Shown: positions 20,503 through 30,209, counted from the first letter of the stretch. The stretch is 64,000 bases of DNA from Lelliottia amnigena (GCA_900635465.1 LR134135.1:186001-250000), one strand, 5' to 3'. Notes: generated by a model not told the origin, from the sequence alone. Translations and numbers: made by a program.

Positions 20503-21208
20503 ATGATGATAAAAAAAATCAGTGGTCGCCATGCTGTTTCTGGCCTGGTGGGTGTATCAGTCTGTTTGTTTTTTTGTAGCACAGCCTCTGCCTGGCAACA
20601 GGAATATATCGTTTCAGATGCGCAAAGTCATACGACTGAACGCTATACATGGGACGCCGATCACCAACCGCGCTATGACGATATTCTTGCGGAGCGAATT
20701 CGTTCTTCGCAGAACGTACCGGGACTGGCCCTCAATATGCCGGATAATTACCCGGCGGAATCGGCGAGCACCCTGAGCGTGGGGTTGAATATACCGGTCA
20801 CCCGCAACACCACAACCGGGCCTGTGGCGGCGTGGCACTACGATGGTTCAACGCAAATGATGTACAACGAGTTTGGTGATAACGGCAGTTCAACGTCGCT
20901 CACCGATCCGCTCTGGCACGCCAGCGTTAGCACGCTTGGCTGGCGGGTGGATACGCGCGTGGGTGATTTACGGCCTTGGGCGCAGGTGAGCTATAACCAG
21001 CAGTTTGGTGATAACCAATGGAAATCGCAGTCCGGGATGAGCCGACTGCCTACATCATTGCAGTATGACAACTGGATGGACGTGACGGTGGGGGGCCGAC
21101 GTGCTGCTTTATCCCCATCTGGCGGCGTATGCGTCGTTATCCCAGGCGGAAAGTACGATGACAGGCGAAGACTATCTTTATACCCTGGGGGTGAGTGCGA
21201 GATTCTAA
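20503..21208 (+). CDS. yhjY: Exported outer-membrane beta-barrel-like protein YhjY (one frameshift)
   Basis: A ~235-residue protein with an N-terminal signal peptide (cleavage after about ...STASA) and repeated amphipathic strands ending in Phe (VSARF), the hallmark of an outer-membrane barrel. It is related to the autotransporter-barrel-like YhjY of E. coli. The frame as written derails after DVTVGG. Dropping one G from the run 21090-21095 restores ADVLLYPHLAAYASLSQ... YTLGVSARF and a stop at 21206-21208. The start chosen is the first ATG 8 bases after 'ggag'. The function is unknown. Confidence 0.82.
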
Positions 21209-21446
21209 AATTATTATTTCCGGTAACGCTTCCATAACATCTTGAACACAATAACAGCAAGCCCTGTGGCGATAGCAGTCACTAACAAAGGTGCATTGCG
21301 AAATCTGGCAAGGTCATTCATTCCTGATTTCAGGCATTTCATTCCGTCTCTACTGCATTCCATGCCGTTTCTCCCCTGGCAATAAAGGGATTTGTATATC
21401 GTTGTCTGCAGCGAATTCCCTTAATTTCTCTTGCAGGACAACTGCC

Positions 21447-22650
21447 ATGAACACATCAACCTATAACCGCACTCGTTGGCTGACACTCTTCGGCACCATC
21501 GTGACGCAATTTGCGTTGGGATCGGTTTATACCTGGAGCCTGTTTAACAGCGCGCTGTCCGACAAACTGGGAGCACCGGTCAGTCAGGTGGCATTTTCCT
21601 TCGGCTTGCTGAGTCTGGGGTTAGCGCTTTCGTCTTCCGTCGCAGGCAAATTGCAGGAGCGTTTCGGTGTGAAGCGCGTGACTATGGCCTCCGGTATTAT
21701 GCTGGGTGTGGGCTTTTTCCCTGACCGCGCATTCCAATAGCCTGATGATGCTGTGGCTCAGTGCGGGCGTGCTGGTTGGCCTGGCGGACGGTGCGGGCTA
21801 TCTGTTGACGCTGTCCAACTGCGTGAAATGGTTCCCGGAACGTAAAGGCTTAATCTCCGCATTCTCAATCGGTTCTTACGGCTTGGGCAGCCTTGGTTTT
21901 AAATTTATCGACTCGCATTTACTGGAATCTGTTGGTCTGGAAAAGACGTTCATGATCTGGGGTGCGATTGTGCTGGTGATGATTCTTTTCGGTGCCACGC
22001 TGATGAAAGATGCGCCTCAGCAGGCAGTCAAAACGGTGAATGGCGTGGTGGAAAATGACTTCACGCTGGCGCAGTCCATGCGTCAACCGCAGTACTGGAT
22101 GTTGGCCGTGATGTTCCTGACTGCCTGTATGAGTGGCCTGTATGTCATCGGTGTGGCGAAGGATATTGCTCAGGGAATGGTGAAACTGGATGTGGCAACC
22201 GCAGCCAACGCAGTGACGGTGATTTCCATTGCTAACCTGTCAGGCCGACTGGTGCTGGGTATCCTGTCTGACAAAATCTCGCGTATCCGTGTCATTACCA
22301 TGGGACAGGTCGTGTCGTTGGTCGGTATGGCCGCTCTGCTGTTCGCGCCGCTGAATGAAATGACCTTCTTTGCCGCTATCGCCTGCGTTGCCTTTAACTT
22401 TGGCGGCACCATTACCGTCTTCCCTTCACTGGTGAGCGAATTCTTTGGCCTGAACAATCTGGCGAAGAATTACGGCGTGATTTATTTAGGGTTTGGGATC
22501 GGCAGCATTTGCGGTTCGCTTATCGCGTCGCTGTTTGGCGGCTTCTACGTGACCTTCTGCGTGATATTTGCCTTACTGATTATTTCGCTGGCGCTGTCGA
22601 CGACGATTCGCCAACCGCAGCGCGAAGTCTATAATGAGGCGCATGCGTAA
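21447..22650 (+). CDS. yhjX: Pyruvate-responsive MFS transporter YhjX (one frameshift)
   Basis: A ~400-residue major facilitator of the oxalate/formate antiporter family, almost superimposable on E. coli YhjX, which is induced by external pyruvate through the BtsSR/PyrSR systems. It starts MNTSTYNRTRWLTLFGTIVTQFALGS. The frame breaks at LGVGFF: removing one C from ccc 21719-21721 restores LTAHSNSLMMLWLSAGVL. The gene length with one extra base (1204 nt) fits exactly. A terminator follows. Confidence 0.9.
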
Positions 22651-22660
22651 ACAAACAACG

Positions 22661-22687
22661 AAAAAGGCCGGGTTTCCGGCCTTTTTT
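22661..22687 (+). terminator. Terminator of yhjX
   Basis: The stem aggccgg / ccggcct with a ttt-centred loop, preceded by A5 and followed by T6, 10 bases after the yhjX stop. Confidence 0.9.
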
Positions 22688-22909
22688 AGCGATGAAATCT
22701 AAGGAAAACTTAAGGTTGGATACCTTTAGTTTGTTTTTTTGTAAATATCCGCTTCAATCACACACTCTCCTGCCACTTTTTTCCATCGTTGTGGTCTACT
22801 TACCACGCTTTAGACATTTCTGATAATGGATTCCTAAGCGCATATATAGTCTGTTCACTTTTCATATGAAGTGAAGCGGGGTTACTCTCCCTTTTTCCGG
22901 GTTGAATGC

Positions 22910-24603
22910 ATGAAATACATCAAATCGATGACACAACAAAAGCTGAGCTTTTTGCTGGCGTTGTACATCGGCCTGTTTATGAATGGTGCTGTTTTTTTCC
23001 GTCGGTTTGATGGTTACGCACAAGATTTTACTGTCTTGAAAGGAATCTCCGCAGTAGTTGAACTGGTCGCTACCGTTCTGGTGACGTTCTTCCTGTTACG
23101 TCTGCTCTCGCTATTTGGTCGACGCATGTGGCGTGTGCTCGCCTCGCTGGTGGTCGTGTTCTCTGCGGGTGCCAGTTATTACATGACTTTCATGAACGTG
23201 GTCATTGGCTACGGCATTATTGCCTCGGTCATGACGACGGATATTGACCTCCTCGAAAGAGGTGGTGGGTCTGCACTTTATTCTCTGGCTGGTGTGCGTG
23301 AGCGCGCTGCCGCTGCTGTTCATCTGGAGCAACCGCTGCCGCTATACTTTGCTTCGGCAAATGCGCACACCTGGGCAACGCATCCGAAGCGTTACGCTGG
23401 TGGTGCTGGCAGGTTTGATGGTCTGGGGGCCGATTCGCCTGCTGGATGTGAAGCAAAAATACGATGAGCGTACCTCTGGCGTAGATATGCCGAGCTACGG
23501 CGGCGTCGTGGCTAATTCCTATCTTCCTTCTAACTGGATATCGGCGCTGGGCCTTTACGCCTGGGCGGCAGGTCGACGAATCATCTGATAATAAATCGTT
23601 AAAGAATCCCGCCAAATTGTTTACATACCAAGCGCCTAAAGACATCGATGATACCTATTTTATCTTTATTATCGGTGAAACGACGCGCTGGGATCACATG
23701 GGCATTCTTGGCTACGATCGCGACACGACACCGAAACTGTCGCAGGAAAAGAACCTGATTGCCTATCGCGGGTACTCCTGTGATACCGCCACTAAACTCT
23801 CGTTGCGCTGCATGTTTGTGCGCGAAGGCGGGGCGGATGATAACCCTCAGCGTACGCTGAAAGAGCAAAACGTCTTCTCGGTTCTGCGCCAGCTTGGGTT
23901 TACGTCCGACCTTTACGCCATGCAGAGTGAAATGTGGTTCTACAGCAACACCATGGCGCAGAACATTGCTTATCGCGAGCAAATCGGTGCCGAGCCGCGT
24001 AACCGCGGTAAGAGCGTGGATGACATGCTGCTGATTGACGAAATGAAGAACTCGTTGAATGGCAATCCTGATGGCAAGCATATGATTATCCTGCATACCA
24101 AGGGATCACACTTCAACTATACGCAGCGTTATCCGCGTAATTTCGCCAAATGGACGCCGGAGTGCGTAGGTGTGGATAAAGACTGCACCAAAGACGAGCT
24201 GGTTAACTCGTTTGATAATTCGGTGCTGTATGTCGATCATTTCATTGATAGCGTGATTGATCAGGTGCGCGATAAGAAAGCCATTGTTTTCTATGCCGCC
24301 GACCATGGTGAGTCAATCAATGAGTTTGAGCACTTGCACGGAACCCCGCGTAAAATGGCACCGCCAGAGCAGTTCCGCGTGCCGATGATGGTCTGGATGT
24401 CAGATAAATATCTGGAGAACCCGGATAAAGCGAAAATGTTCGCTCATCTGAAACAAGAGGCAGAAATGAAGGTGCCGCGCCGCCACGTTGAGCTGTACGA
24501 CACGATTATGGGTTGCCTCGGTTATACCTCGCCGAATGGCGGGGTTAACGAAAATAACAACTGGTGTCATATCCCTGATAGTGCAACAAAAGCCACGCAA
24601 TAA
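22910..24603 (+). CDS. eptB: Kdo2-lipid A phosphoethanolamine 7''-transferase (two frameshifts)
   Basis: Adds phosphoethanolamine to the outer Kdo of LPS; an inner-membrane protein with about five N-terminal helices and a periplasmic alkaline-phosphatase-fold domain. The nucleophile Thr lies in FIIGETTRWDHMG, and metal-ligand motifs in SCDTATKLSLRCMF, KGSHFNYTQRYP and YAADHGESI. Two extra bases break the frame (a C at 23250-23252 and a G at 23567-23568). Correcting both gives 563 residues, the E. coli length. The start MKYIKSMTQQKL matches the family. Confidence 0.92.
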
Positions 24604-24653
24604 CCGGTCTGGCGAGTTTATCGCCAATCGAATGGCTTTTTCATGATAAGGGA

Positions 24654-24682
24654 TTGACGGGAGCGCACCCCAGCAGTAAGAT
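24654..24682 (+). promoter_or_regulatory. Promoter of the tRNA-Pro gene
   Basis: TTGACG, a 17-base spacer, then TAAGAT, followed by a GC-rich discriminator (gcgctcc) typical of stringently controlled stable-RNA promoters. The tRNA starts 12 bases downstream of the -10. Confidence 0.7.
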
Positions 24683-24694
24683 GCGCTCCGCATT

Positions 24695-24771
24695 CGGCGA
24701 GTAGCGCAGCTTGGTAGCGCAACTGGTTTGGGACCAGTGGGTCGGAGGTTCGAATCCTCTCTCGCCGACCA
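24695..24771 (+). tRNA. tRNA-Pro, anticodon TGG; integration site of the satellite
   Basis: A 77-base cloverleaf with encoded CCA: acceptor cggcgag/ctcgccg, anticodon stem-loop ctggt-ttTGGga-accag, and a normal TpsiC arm (ggttcgaatcc). Its position between eptB and dpp corresponds to E. coli proK, which as I recall has anticodon CGG; this sequence looks like proM (TGG). It is monocistronic with its own promoter. The last 19 bases are duplicated at 30295-30313, so an element is integrated at its 3' end and leaves the tRNA intact. Confidence 0.95.
24753..24771 (+). repeat. attL, 19-bp core within tRNA-Pro
   Basis: The 19 bases aatcctctctcgccgacca, the end of the tRNA gene, recur exactly at 30295-30313. 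Confidence 0.9.
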
Positions 24772-24819
24772 AAATTACAGTACGGTGTGGTTCAGTCCAG
24801 ACCAGAAAAGGTAAGTCAG

Positions 24820-24851
24820 GCCGCAATCTCTAAGGGATTGCGGCTTTTTTT
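24820..24851 (+). terminator. Terminator just inside the left end of the element
   Basis: The stem gccgcaatc / gattgcggc with a 7-base loop, followed by T8. It probably ends tRNA-Pro transcription before the integrase. Confidence 0.8.
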
Positions 24852-24896
24852 CGTTCTGTTCAGACCAGACCGATATATTTACAGCCAGATATTTTA

Positions 24897-24944
24897 GTTA
24901 TACGTTTTGTTATACACCCCCGATATAACAAAGGAACGTATAAC
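24897..24944 (+). promoter_or_regulatory. Nested inverted repeats abutting the integrase start
   Basis: The outer arms gttatacg (24897-24904) and cgtataac (24937-24944) enclose the inner arms ttgttata (24907-24914) and tataacaa (24924-24931). The ribosome site aagga lies between the inner and outer right arms, and the ATG directly follows the outer arm. This could be an operator for autorepression by Int or another satellite protein, or an mRNA hairpin masking the start. Confidence 0.55.
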
Positions 24945-25180
24945 ATGGCGCGAGTCACTACCCCTCTCACCGCAACAGAAGTTCGTGCCGCGCGCCCGGC
25001 TGAAAAGGAATACACACCTTACAGGACGGTAGCGGGCTTTATCTTCTCGTTAAACCTAACGGCGCTAAAATCTGGCGTTTCAATTATGTACGCCCCGACG
25101 ATAAAAAGCGTGCGCTGGTCAGTTTCGGTTCACTGGACGATGTGGCGCTCTCGGAGGCCCGTAAACGCCGCGATGAGTAG
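24945..25180 (+). pseudogene. P4-type tyrosine integrase, N-terminal stub
   Basis: The first ~23 residues (MARVTTPLTATEVRAARPAEKEY) and, after a two-base excess near 24990-25005 that shifts the frame, the continuation DGSGLYLLVKPNGAKIWRFNYV... SFGSLDDVALSEARKRRDE match the N-terminal arm-binding domain (DUF4102 type) of P4-like integrases. It stops at 25180. The catalytic domain with the R-H-R-Y residues is absent, so the gene is non-functional by deletion as well as by frameshift. Confidence 0.85.
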
Positions 25181-25316
25181 CTGCCAGCACCGGACAGGGA
25201 AGGACACGGGGAAAGGATGCTCCCTGCACGGTTGCCGCATTCAGGTACTGCTGACCATCGAGGACGGCGAGGTTGTCCACCAGAGCAACTCCTGCGCCCG
25301 GATGAAATGGCAATGA
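25173..25316 (+). CDS. Small Cys-rich satellite protein, uncertain
   Basis: A 47-residue frame starting within the integrase stub end, with Cys/His pairs (SSCQHRTGKDTGKGCSLHGC... SNSCARMKW). It overlaps the next small frame, which in turn overlaps the primase, as in compact satellite operons. I do not recognise the family; no ribosome site stands out. Deletion at the integrase junction may have created its start. Confidence 0.3.
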   Translation: MSSCQHRTGKDTGKGCSLHGCRIQVLLTIEDGEVVHQSNSCARMKWQ

Positions 25317-25402
25317 GCCTGCTGTGCTTCACGGAATTAGCCCGCCGTGCCGGATGGTTGGTCATTCCTCCGGCCTCTCCTGACCAGGAGTCGATACGAT
25401 GA
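25307..25402 (+). CDS. Tiny satellite frame coupled to the primase, uncertain
   Basis: A 31-residue frame (ending IPPASPDQESIR) whose TGA overlaps the primase ATG by 4 bases (ATGA), suggesting translational coupling. It could equally be the C-terminal remnant of a longer lost gene. The function is unknown. Confidence 0.28.
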   Translation: MAMSLLCFTELARRAGWLVIPPASPDQESIR

Positions 25403-27131
25403 AAAAAGCGCCGAACCTGAAGCAACAGCCTGCCGACAGATTTACAGAGCAGGTGATTTTTGCCGGAGCTGACGCCTGGGTACATGCAAAAGACTGGCAG
25501 CATAATAACCGCGCCGGGGATATCGTGCCGCCTGTGGTACTGGCAGGACGTGAGCTGGATAATCTGCATAATCTGAGCATCACTGACAACGGACGACGGT
25601 TTGTACGCGTCTGCCGTGCCGGACCACTGTCAGAACGCCATATCACCACCATTGCCACCCGGCTGGCGCTGGCAAATGTCAGGGAAGCCCGTTTTTATTC
25701 TGAAAGTCACGAACTGCTGGAGGACTGGACACCTCGCCTTGCCGGACTGAAAGCGGAGGCTGAACGTGGAGAAAGCAGCGTTGTTCCGGCAGTGATAGCT
25801 TGTCTGGCTGACGGAGCCGACCTTGCCCACATGGCAGCCTGTGAGCGGGGCAAGGTGCTGGTGGCATATTATGAACAGGTGGCAGTTAACCCCGACAGCG
25901 GCACGGTGTATCAGTATCAGGAAGGCATCTGGCAGCATCAGCCGGATACGCTCCTGAAACGCACGCTGGCAGCAATATTTGAAGCCCACGAGACTCCGTA
26001 CAACCCGAAAGGTATCGAGGCCGCCATTGAGTCCATGCGGATAATGGTTCCGGTCCTGCCCACCAGTGGGAGGGCGCAGGTGGCCTTTGTGAATGGGGTT
26101 TATGACCTGAATGCCGGGCAGTTTCAGCCACACAGCCCGGACAATGGCCTGCTGCACCACAATGGCATCATCTGGACGGAGGCCACGCCTGGCGAAAGTC
26201 TGAAAGACCATGCCCCGCATTTTACCGCTGGCTGATGCACGGTGCAGGCGGTGATGCTAACCGGGCGAAGCGTATTCTGGCGGCGCTGTTTATGGTGCTG
26301 GCAAACCGCCATGACTGGCAGCTATTTATTGAGGTCACGGGCGAAGGCGGCAGCGGGGAAAGCGTGTTTACCGCCATTGCCTCACTGCTCACAGGTGCAC
26401 ACAACACCGCCAGCGGCAACATGAAAGCACTGGATGAGGCCAGAGGTCGGGCGCAGTTTGTCGGCAAGAGTCTGATTATCCTCCCTGACCAGCCGAGATA
26501 TACGGGAGAAGGCATCGGAATTAAGGCCATCACGGGCGGCGACCCGGTGGAAATCGACGGCAAGTATGAGTAGCAGTACACCACTGTGTTACGCACTGTC
26601 ATTCTGGCAACCAATAACGAACCGATTATATTCACGGAGCGCAACGGGGGCATTGCCCGCCGCCGGGTGATATTTCCGTTTGATAACCCGGTGAGAGAAG
26701 CAGACAAAGACCCGATGCTTACGGAGAAAATCGCCACAGAACTGCCCGTTATCATTCGCCGCCTGCTGTCCACCTTTGCAGAACCGGAGAACGCCCGCCA
26801 GCTTTTATGCGAACAGCGGGATTCATTGGAAGCGCTCACTATCAAGCGCGGCACGGACCCGGTGATTGACTTGTGCGCGGCGCTGTACTTCATGACTGAG
26901 CCAAAAGGCATGATGATGGGCGGTGGAACATGGGCAGGCCAGCCGGAGCCGAAACGCTACCTCTATCACTGCTATCTGGCGTTTATGGAATACCACAACC
27001 TCGGGAAGCCGTTGTCTGTGGAAAAGTTCTCCCGCACGGTCAGACAGGCGGCAAAGGAATACCGGGCGGTATATCTGACCCGAAAGATTCACAGGGGGTA
27101 TGACAATCCCTGTGTCTCTTGTTCGGCATGA
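25399..27131 (+). pseudogene. P4-family primase/SF3 helicase (alpha-like), inactivated
   Basis: The N-terminal ~270 residues (AGADAWVHAKDWQHNN... primase-associated region) continue after a missing T in tttt 26220-26223 into the SF3 helicase (FYRWLMHGAGGDANRAKRIL). The Walker A loop reads GEGGSGES: the essential Lys of GxxGxGKS is Glu. A TAG at about 26572 interrupts 'DGKYE-QYTTV', where relatives have Lys. The rest (LATNNEPIIFTERNGGIARRRVIFPFD, sensor and arginine-finger region) is readable to 27131. The zinc-binding N-terminus of P4 alpha is missing. Substitutions plus indels mean genuine decay. Confidence 0.87.
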
Positions 27132-27413
27132 CAGCCCGCATCGTCAAATTTTTGTACCCGCGAAATTAAAAAAATTTCCCGCGGATGCATTCACTTCATA
27201 TATGAGCCGCATAAAAATCATAATTCATTGTAATTACTGTTAATTTCATTACAGTAAAGCCGTTGTATATTCTTTCTGCAAGGCTAAAGTATTGCCTGTT
27301 AATGCTTTCTGAAAGGAATACAGAATGAGCCATTCGTACATATGTAACTGCTTTCCCCTTTCCCGAAATATCTCCCGGCAATACATCCTGCTGCAACTTG
27401 CATGGAGGGGATT

Positions 27414-29657
27414 ATGGTAATCAGCCCGCCGTTTGTCCGCCCCCGGAATGCCGGAGAAAGTGATCCGTCATGGGTCAGCAGAATGATGCCCGTGGATATA
27501 AACCGGGATTTCCCGCTCAACAGACATGCATCATGGCACGGTGGTGTGCATGTTCTCCACACTGACCGCTATGAGGAAGGGTACGACCGTATTGAAGTTG
27601 TTCGTGCCATTGCGGATGGAGAAGTTGTTTCTTTCCGTAAACCGTCCAACACAGATAAGCGTGATGCATTCCCGCTGAATTATATTGGTAAAACCGATGA
27701 CGGCTATGTTCTGCTGAAACACGAAACCGCCATCGGTTCCGGTGACAGTGGCACCGTCGTGTTCTACTCCCTGTACATGCACCTGCGGGACAGGTTAGAT
27801 CCGGCGATTAAGGCCGGGGCCAGAATCTGGCGAAAGGATCCCATCGGGCAGAATGGCATAGTGGATAACGTAAATGCCTTTCACTTTCAGGTGTTCTGTG
27901 ATGACGAGAACATGCTGAAACTGACCGGGCGATCAACACCAGGCCTGAACATTGCCACAGACGGCAGAACGGACACGGTTTACGGCGATATTCATTTTTA
28001 TCTGCCTTCGGGAACGCCGTTTTATGAGCAGGTAGCCGATGCAGGTTCACCTGATACGGGCAATCTGAATAAGGTTCACACCAGTACAGCGCCGCTGTTC
28101 ATCAGCATGACTTTTGAAAACGGTAGCTGCACGATAGTCACGCGAAGGAAAAATGCGACCAGTGATTTTGTCTATGACACGGTGGGCGATCCCTTGGTGG
28201 ATGCAGACAGCGAAAAAAATAAGGACGGTAAACCTGTTAGCTATGAGTACAGTCTGTACCGTACTGCATGCCGTCTATATCCACAAAATCCGTCAGCCGG
28301 GTTCGAACTCCTCCGCTTCGGGCGGGTCATCAACACCGAACATGAAACCCTGACACCTGCCAACGCTCCGCTGTGGCGTACCGTCAGTTTTCCTGGAGGT
28401 AAGGGAATGGTTAACCTGGCCTCTCCTGACATAAAAAAATTCAGCGATGCCGACTTTCCCCACTGGACGGGGTGGTGGATGGTGGACGATGACACGGACA
28501 ATAACAGCCAATGTAATTCCCCGCTCATTGCGGATTTACAGAAAAGCGGGCATCTCAGCGAACTGAGCAGCAAACTTGTCTGCTATTTTCCGCTGGAATG
28601 GAATGCAGCCACCTTTGACCAGCGCTATGCCTGGCTGAAAAAAGGCAGCGAAGATGTACCCGTCATGTCGGATACGGAGTACAGCAAAATCAAGGAGCAT
28701 GCCTCCGCTCTGTGCTTTGATACAGGAGCACTTGGCACAGGCCGACTTTGGCATTTCCACCCTGCCGCATTTATCAGCCATTTCCGCAAATGTGGCTGGC
28801 TCAGCAAGCCAGAACTAAAACAGCTAATTCCATTGCATGCTATCAGTAATACACATTGGGATTCAGTTAAATATAATGATCAAGAAAATAGTGTTGCTAA
28901 TAAAATTCATAGCAGCCTTAACATCACAATGCAGAAATACTTGATCAATACACCTTTCCGAGTGGCCTGTTTCCTTGGTAATGCAATACAAGAAACAGCT
29001 TGGCTGAGTACCACTCATGAAGCATATAGGTATACCGACAGGGATCCACATACAAGAGCCGTTATAGGACATCATAATGCTTGGTACTACCCGTGGCATG
29101 GTAGAGGTATTTTGCAGCTAACAAGCCCTGACAATTATTTCAAATACTTCAGCTTTAGGGGGAGAAATTATCCTGATAACGTCAAAAATAGGCTTTCTGC
29201 TGAATACAAGAGACTCTATAACAACAGTGTATTGAGAGATACAGACAACCATCTTGGTGATTCGAACAATGCCGATCTGCCAAGTAACGTTATTGAGTGG
29301 AGAGATAACCTTGAAAATAGCAGCTATGAGTCAACTGATAGTGCTGGATTCTACTGGAGTTTAAACGTAATGGCTAAATATGCCGACGCTGAACACTCAC
29401 TAGAAAGACACTCAGTAAGAACAAACAAAGGAACAAAAGTTTGTTATCGCAGCCAAGCATTTTGGAAAGCTAGCTCGTCAGTCAACCTACCAGGACGTAT
29501 TGGAGACACTCACTATAGAGGGTTAAATGGATTTGATGCTCGTTGCTGTGTGTACGGCAGTGCTATATCAACTCTTACTGAAATGCGTTTTCCAAATGAG
29601 CATGGTGAAATGAAAAACGAGAAACCAGAGTCAAACCAGCTTCGGAGAGAAGTATGA
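27414..29657 (+). CDS. Candidate antibacterial toxin: M23-like plus GH19/lysozyme-like cell-wall hydrolase
   Basis: A 747-residue protein without a signal peptide. Residues ~35-180 resemble an M23 endopeptidase/amidase (WHGGVHV, YSLYMHL, GxxIW..DPIGQNG, AFHFQVF), but two metal-ligand positions look altered (HxGxD to HGGVH; HLHF to AFHF). Residues ~475-690 resemble GH19 chitinase/endolysins: NAIQETAW with putative catalytic Glu527, and WHGRGILQLTSPDNY (561-575). From about base 28830 the DNA becomes distinctly AT-rich, marking a swapped C-terminal tip. Its stop overlaps an exported small protein by 4 bases. The ATG at 27414 follows 'ggagggg'; an ATG four codons upstream is alternative. Together this looks like a bifunctional peptidoglycan-degrading T6SS-type effector (TseP-like architecture). 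A phage lysin is the alternative. Confidence 0.72.
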   Translation: MVISPPFVRPRNAGESDPSWVSRMMPVDINRDFPLNRHASWHGGVHVLHTDRYEEGYDRIEVVRAIADGEVVSFRKPSNTDKRDAFPLNYIGKTDDGYVLLKHETAIGSGDSGTVVFYSLYMHLRDRLDPAIKAGARIWRKDPIGQNGIVDNVNAFHFQVFCDDENMLKLTGRSTPGLNIATDGRTDTVYGDIHFYLPSGTPFYEQVADAGSPDTGNLNKVHTSTAPLFISMTFENGSCTIVTRRKNATSDFVYDTVGDPLVDADSEKNKDGKPVSYEYSLYRTACRLYPQNPSAGFELLRFGRVINTEHETLTPANAPLWRTVSFPGGKGMVNLASPDIKKFSDADFPHWTGWWMVDDDTDNNSQCNSPLIADLQKSGHLSELSSKLVCYFPLEWNAATFDQRYAWLKKGSEDVPVMSDTEYSKIKEHASALCFDTGALGTGRLWHFHPAAFISHFRKCGWLSKPELKQLIPLHAISNTHWDSVKYNDQENSVANKIHSSLNITMQKYLINTPFRVACFLGNAIQETAWLSTTHEAYRYTDRDPHTRAVIGHHNAWYYPWHGRGILQLTSPDNYFKYFSFRGRNYPDNVKNRLSAEYKRLYNNSVLRDTDNHLGDSNNADLPSNVIEWRDNLENSSYESTDSAGFYWSLNVMAKYADAEHSLERHSVRTNKGTKVCYRSQAFWKASSSVNLPGRIGDTHYRGLNGFDARCCVYGSAISTLTEMRFPNEHGEMKNEKPESNQLRREV

Positions 29658-30064
29658 GATGTTTAATTACATTGGCAATAATGGCTGTATTTTCATTATC
29701 AACAAATGTTAGTGCACACGAATTAATTTTCAAATGCTCGACGGAAAACAACAAGTCAATTTCAGTCTACAAGGATGGAGAAAATTTAACATATACATTC
29801 GGAAAGAAAAACACCCAGCCAGAAATGGAATTAACAAGAAAGAAGGAACAACTAAGTATCACGCAAGAAATCCCTGTTGGTACAGGACTAAACAGCTCTA
29901 TAGAGTTTAAAAATGGTATCTATAGCTACACGATAACCGAAAGTCTAAACAGAGTTAGCGATGAGCACGAAGCATCTGCGTGGTTAGATGTATCAAAAAA
30001 CAAGGACGTTATCAGTTCAATGGACTGTTATATCGACTATGGTTCGCTTTCTGATATCGACTAG
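29654..30064 (+). CDS. Candidate periplasmic immunity protein
   Basis: A 136-residue protein with a Sec signal peptide (MRCLITLAIMAVFSLSTNVSA, cleavage near residue 21), then a beta-rich domain with two cysteines (FKCSTENN, SSMDCYIDYG) that could form a disulphide. Its ATG overlaps the toxin stop (ATGA). AT-rich like the toxin tip. A periplasmic partner is expected for a peptidoglycan hydrolase delivered to the periplasm. I do not recognise the family; the immunity role is inferred from position, size, export and co-drift in composition. Confidence 0.65.
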   Translation: MRCLITLAIMAVFSLSTNVSAHELIFKCSTENNKSISVYKDGENLTYTFGKKNTQPEMELTRKKEQLSITQEIPVGTGLNSSIEFKNGIYSYTITESLNRVSDEHEASAWLDVSKNKDVISSMDCYIDYGSLSDID

Positions 30065-30209
30065 CCTAACCAATAGGTCTACCGCACAGATTTACCATAA
30101 CATCTGTATTATCGGCACCGTCAGAACGGCACTGGCGGTGTTTCCGGTGTGAGTTGAGCATTAAAACCCCGAAACACACCTGATAAATTTTACCTAAATA
30201 GCTGCGCGG

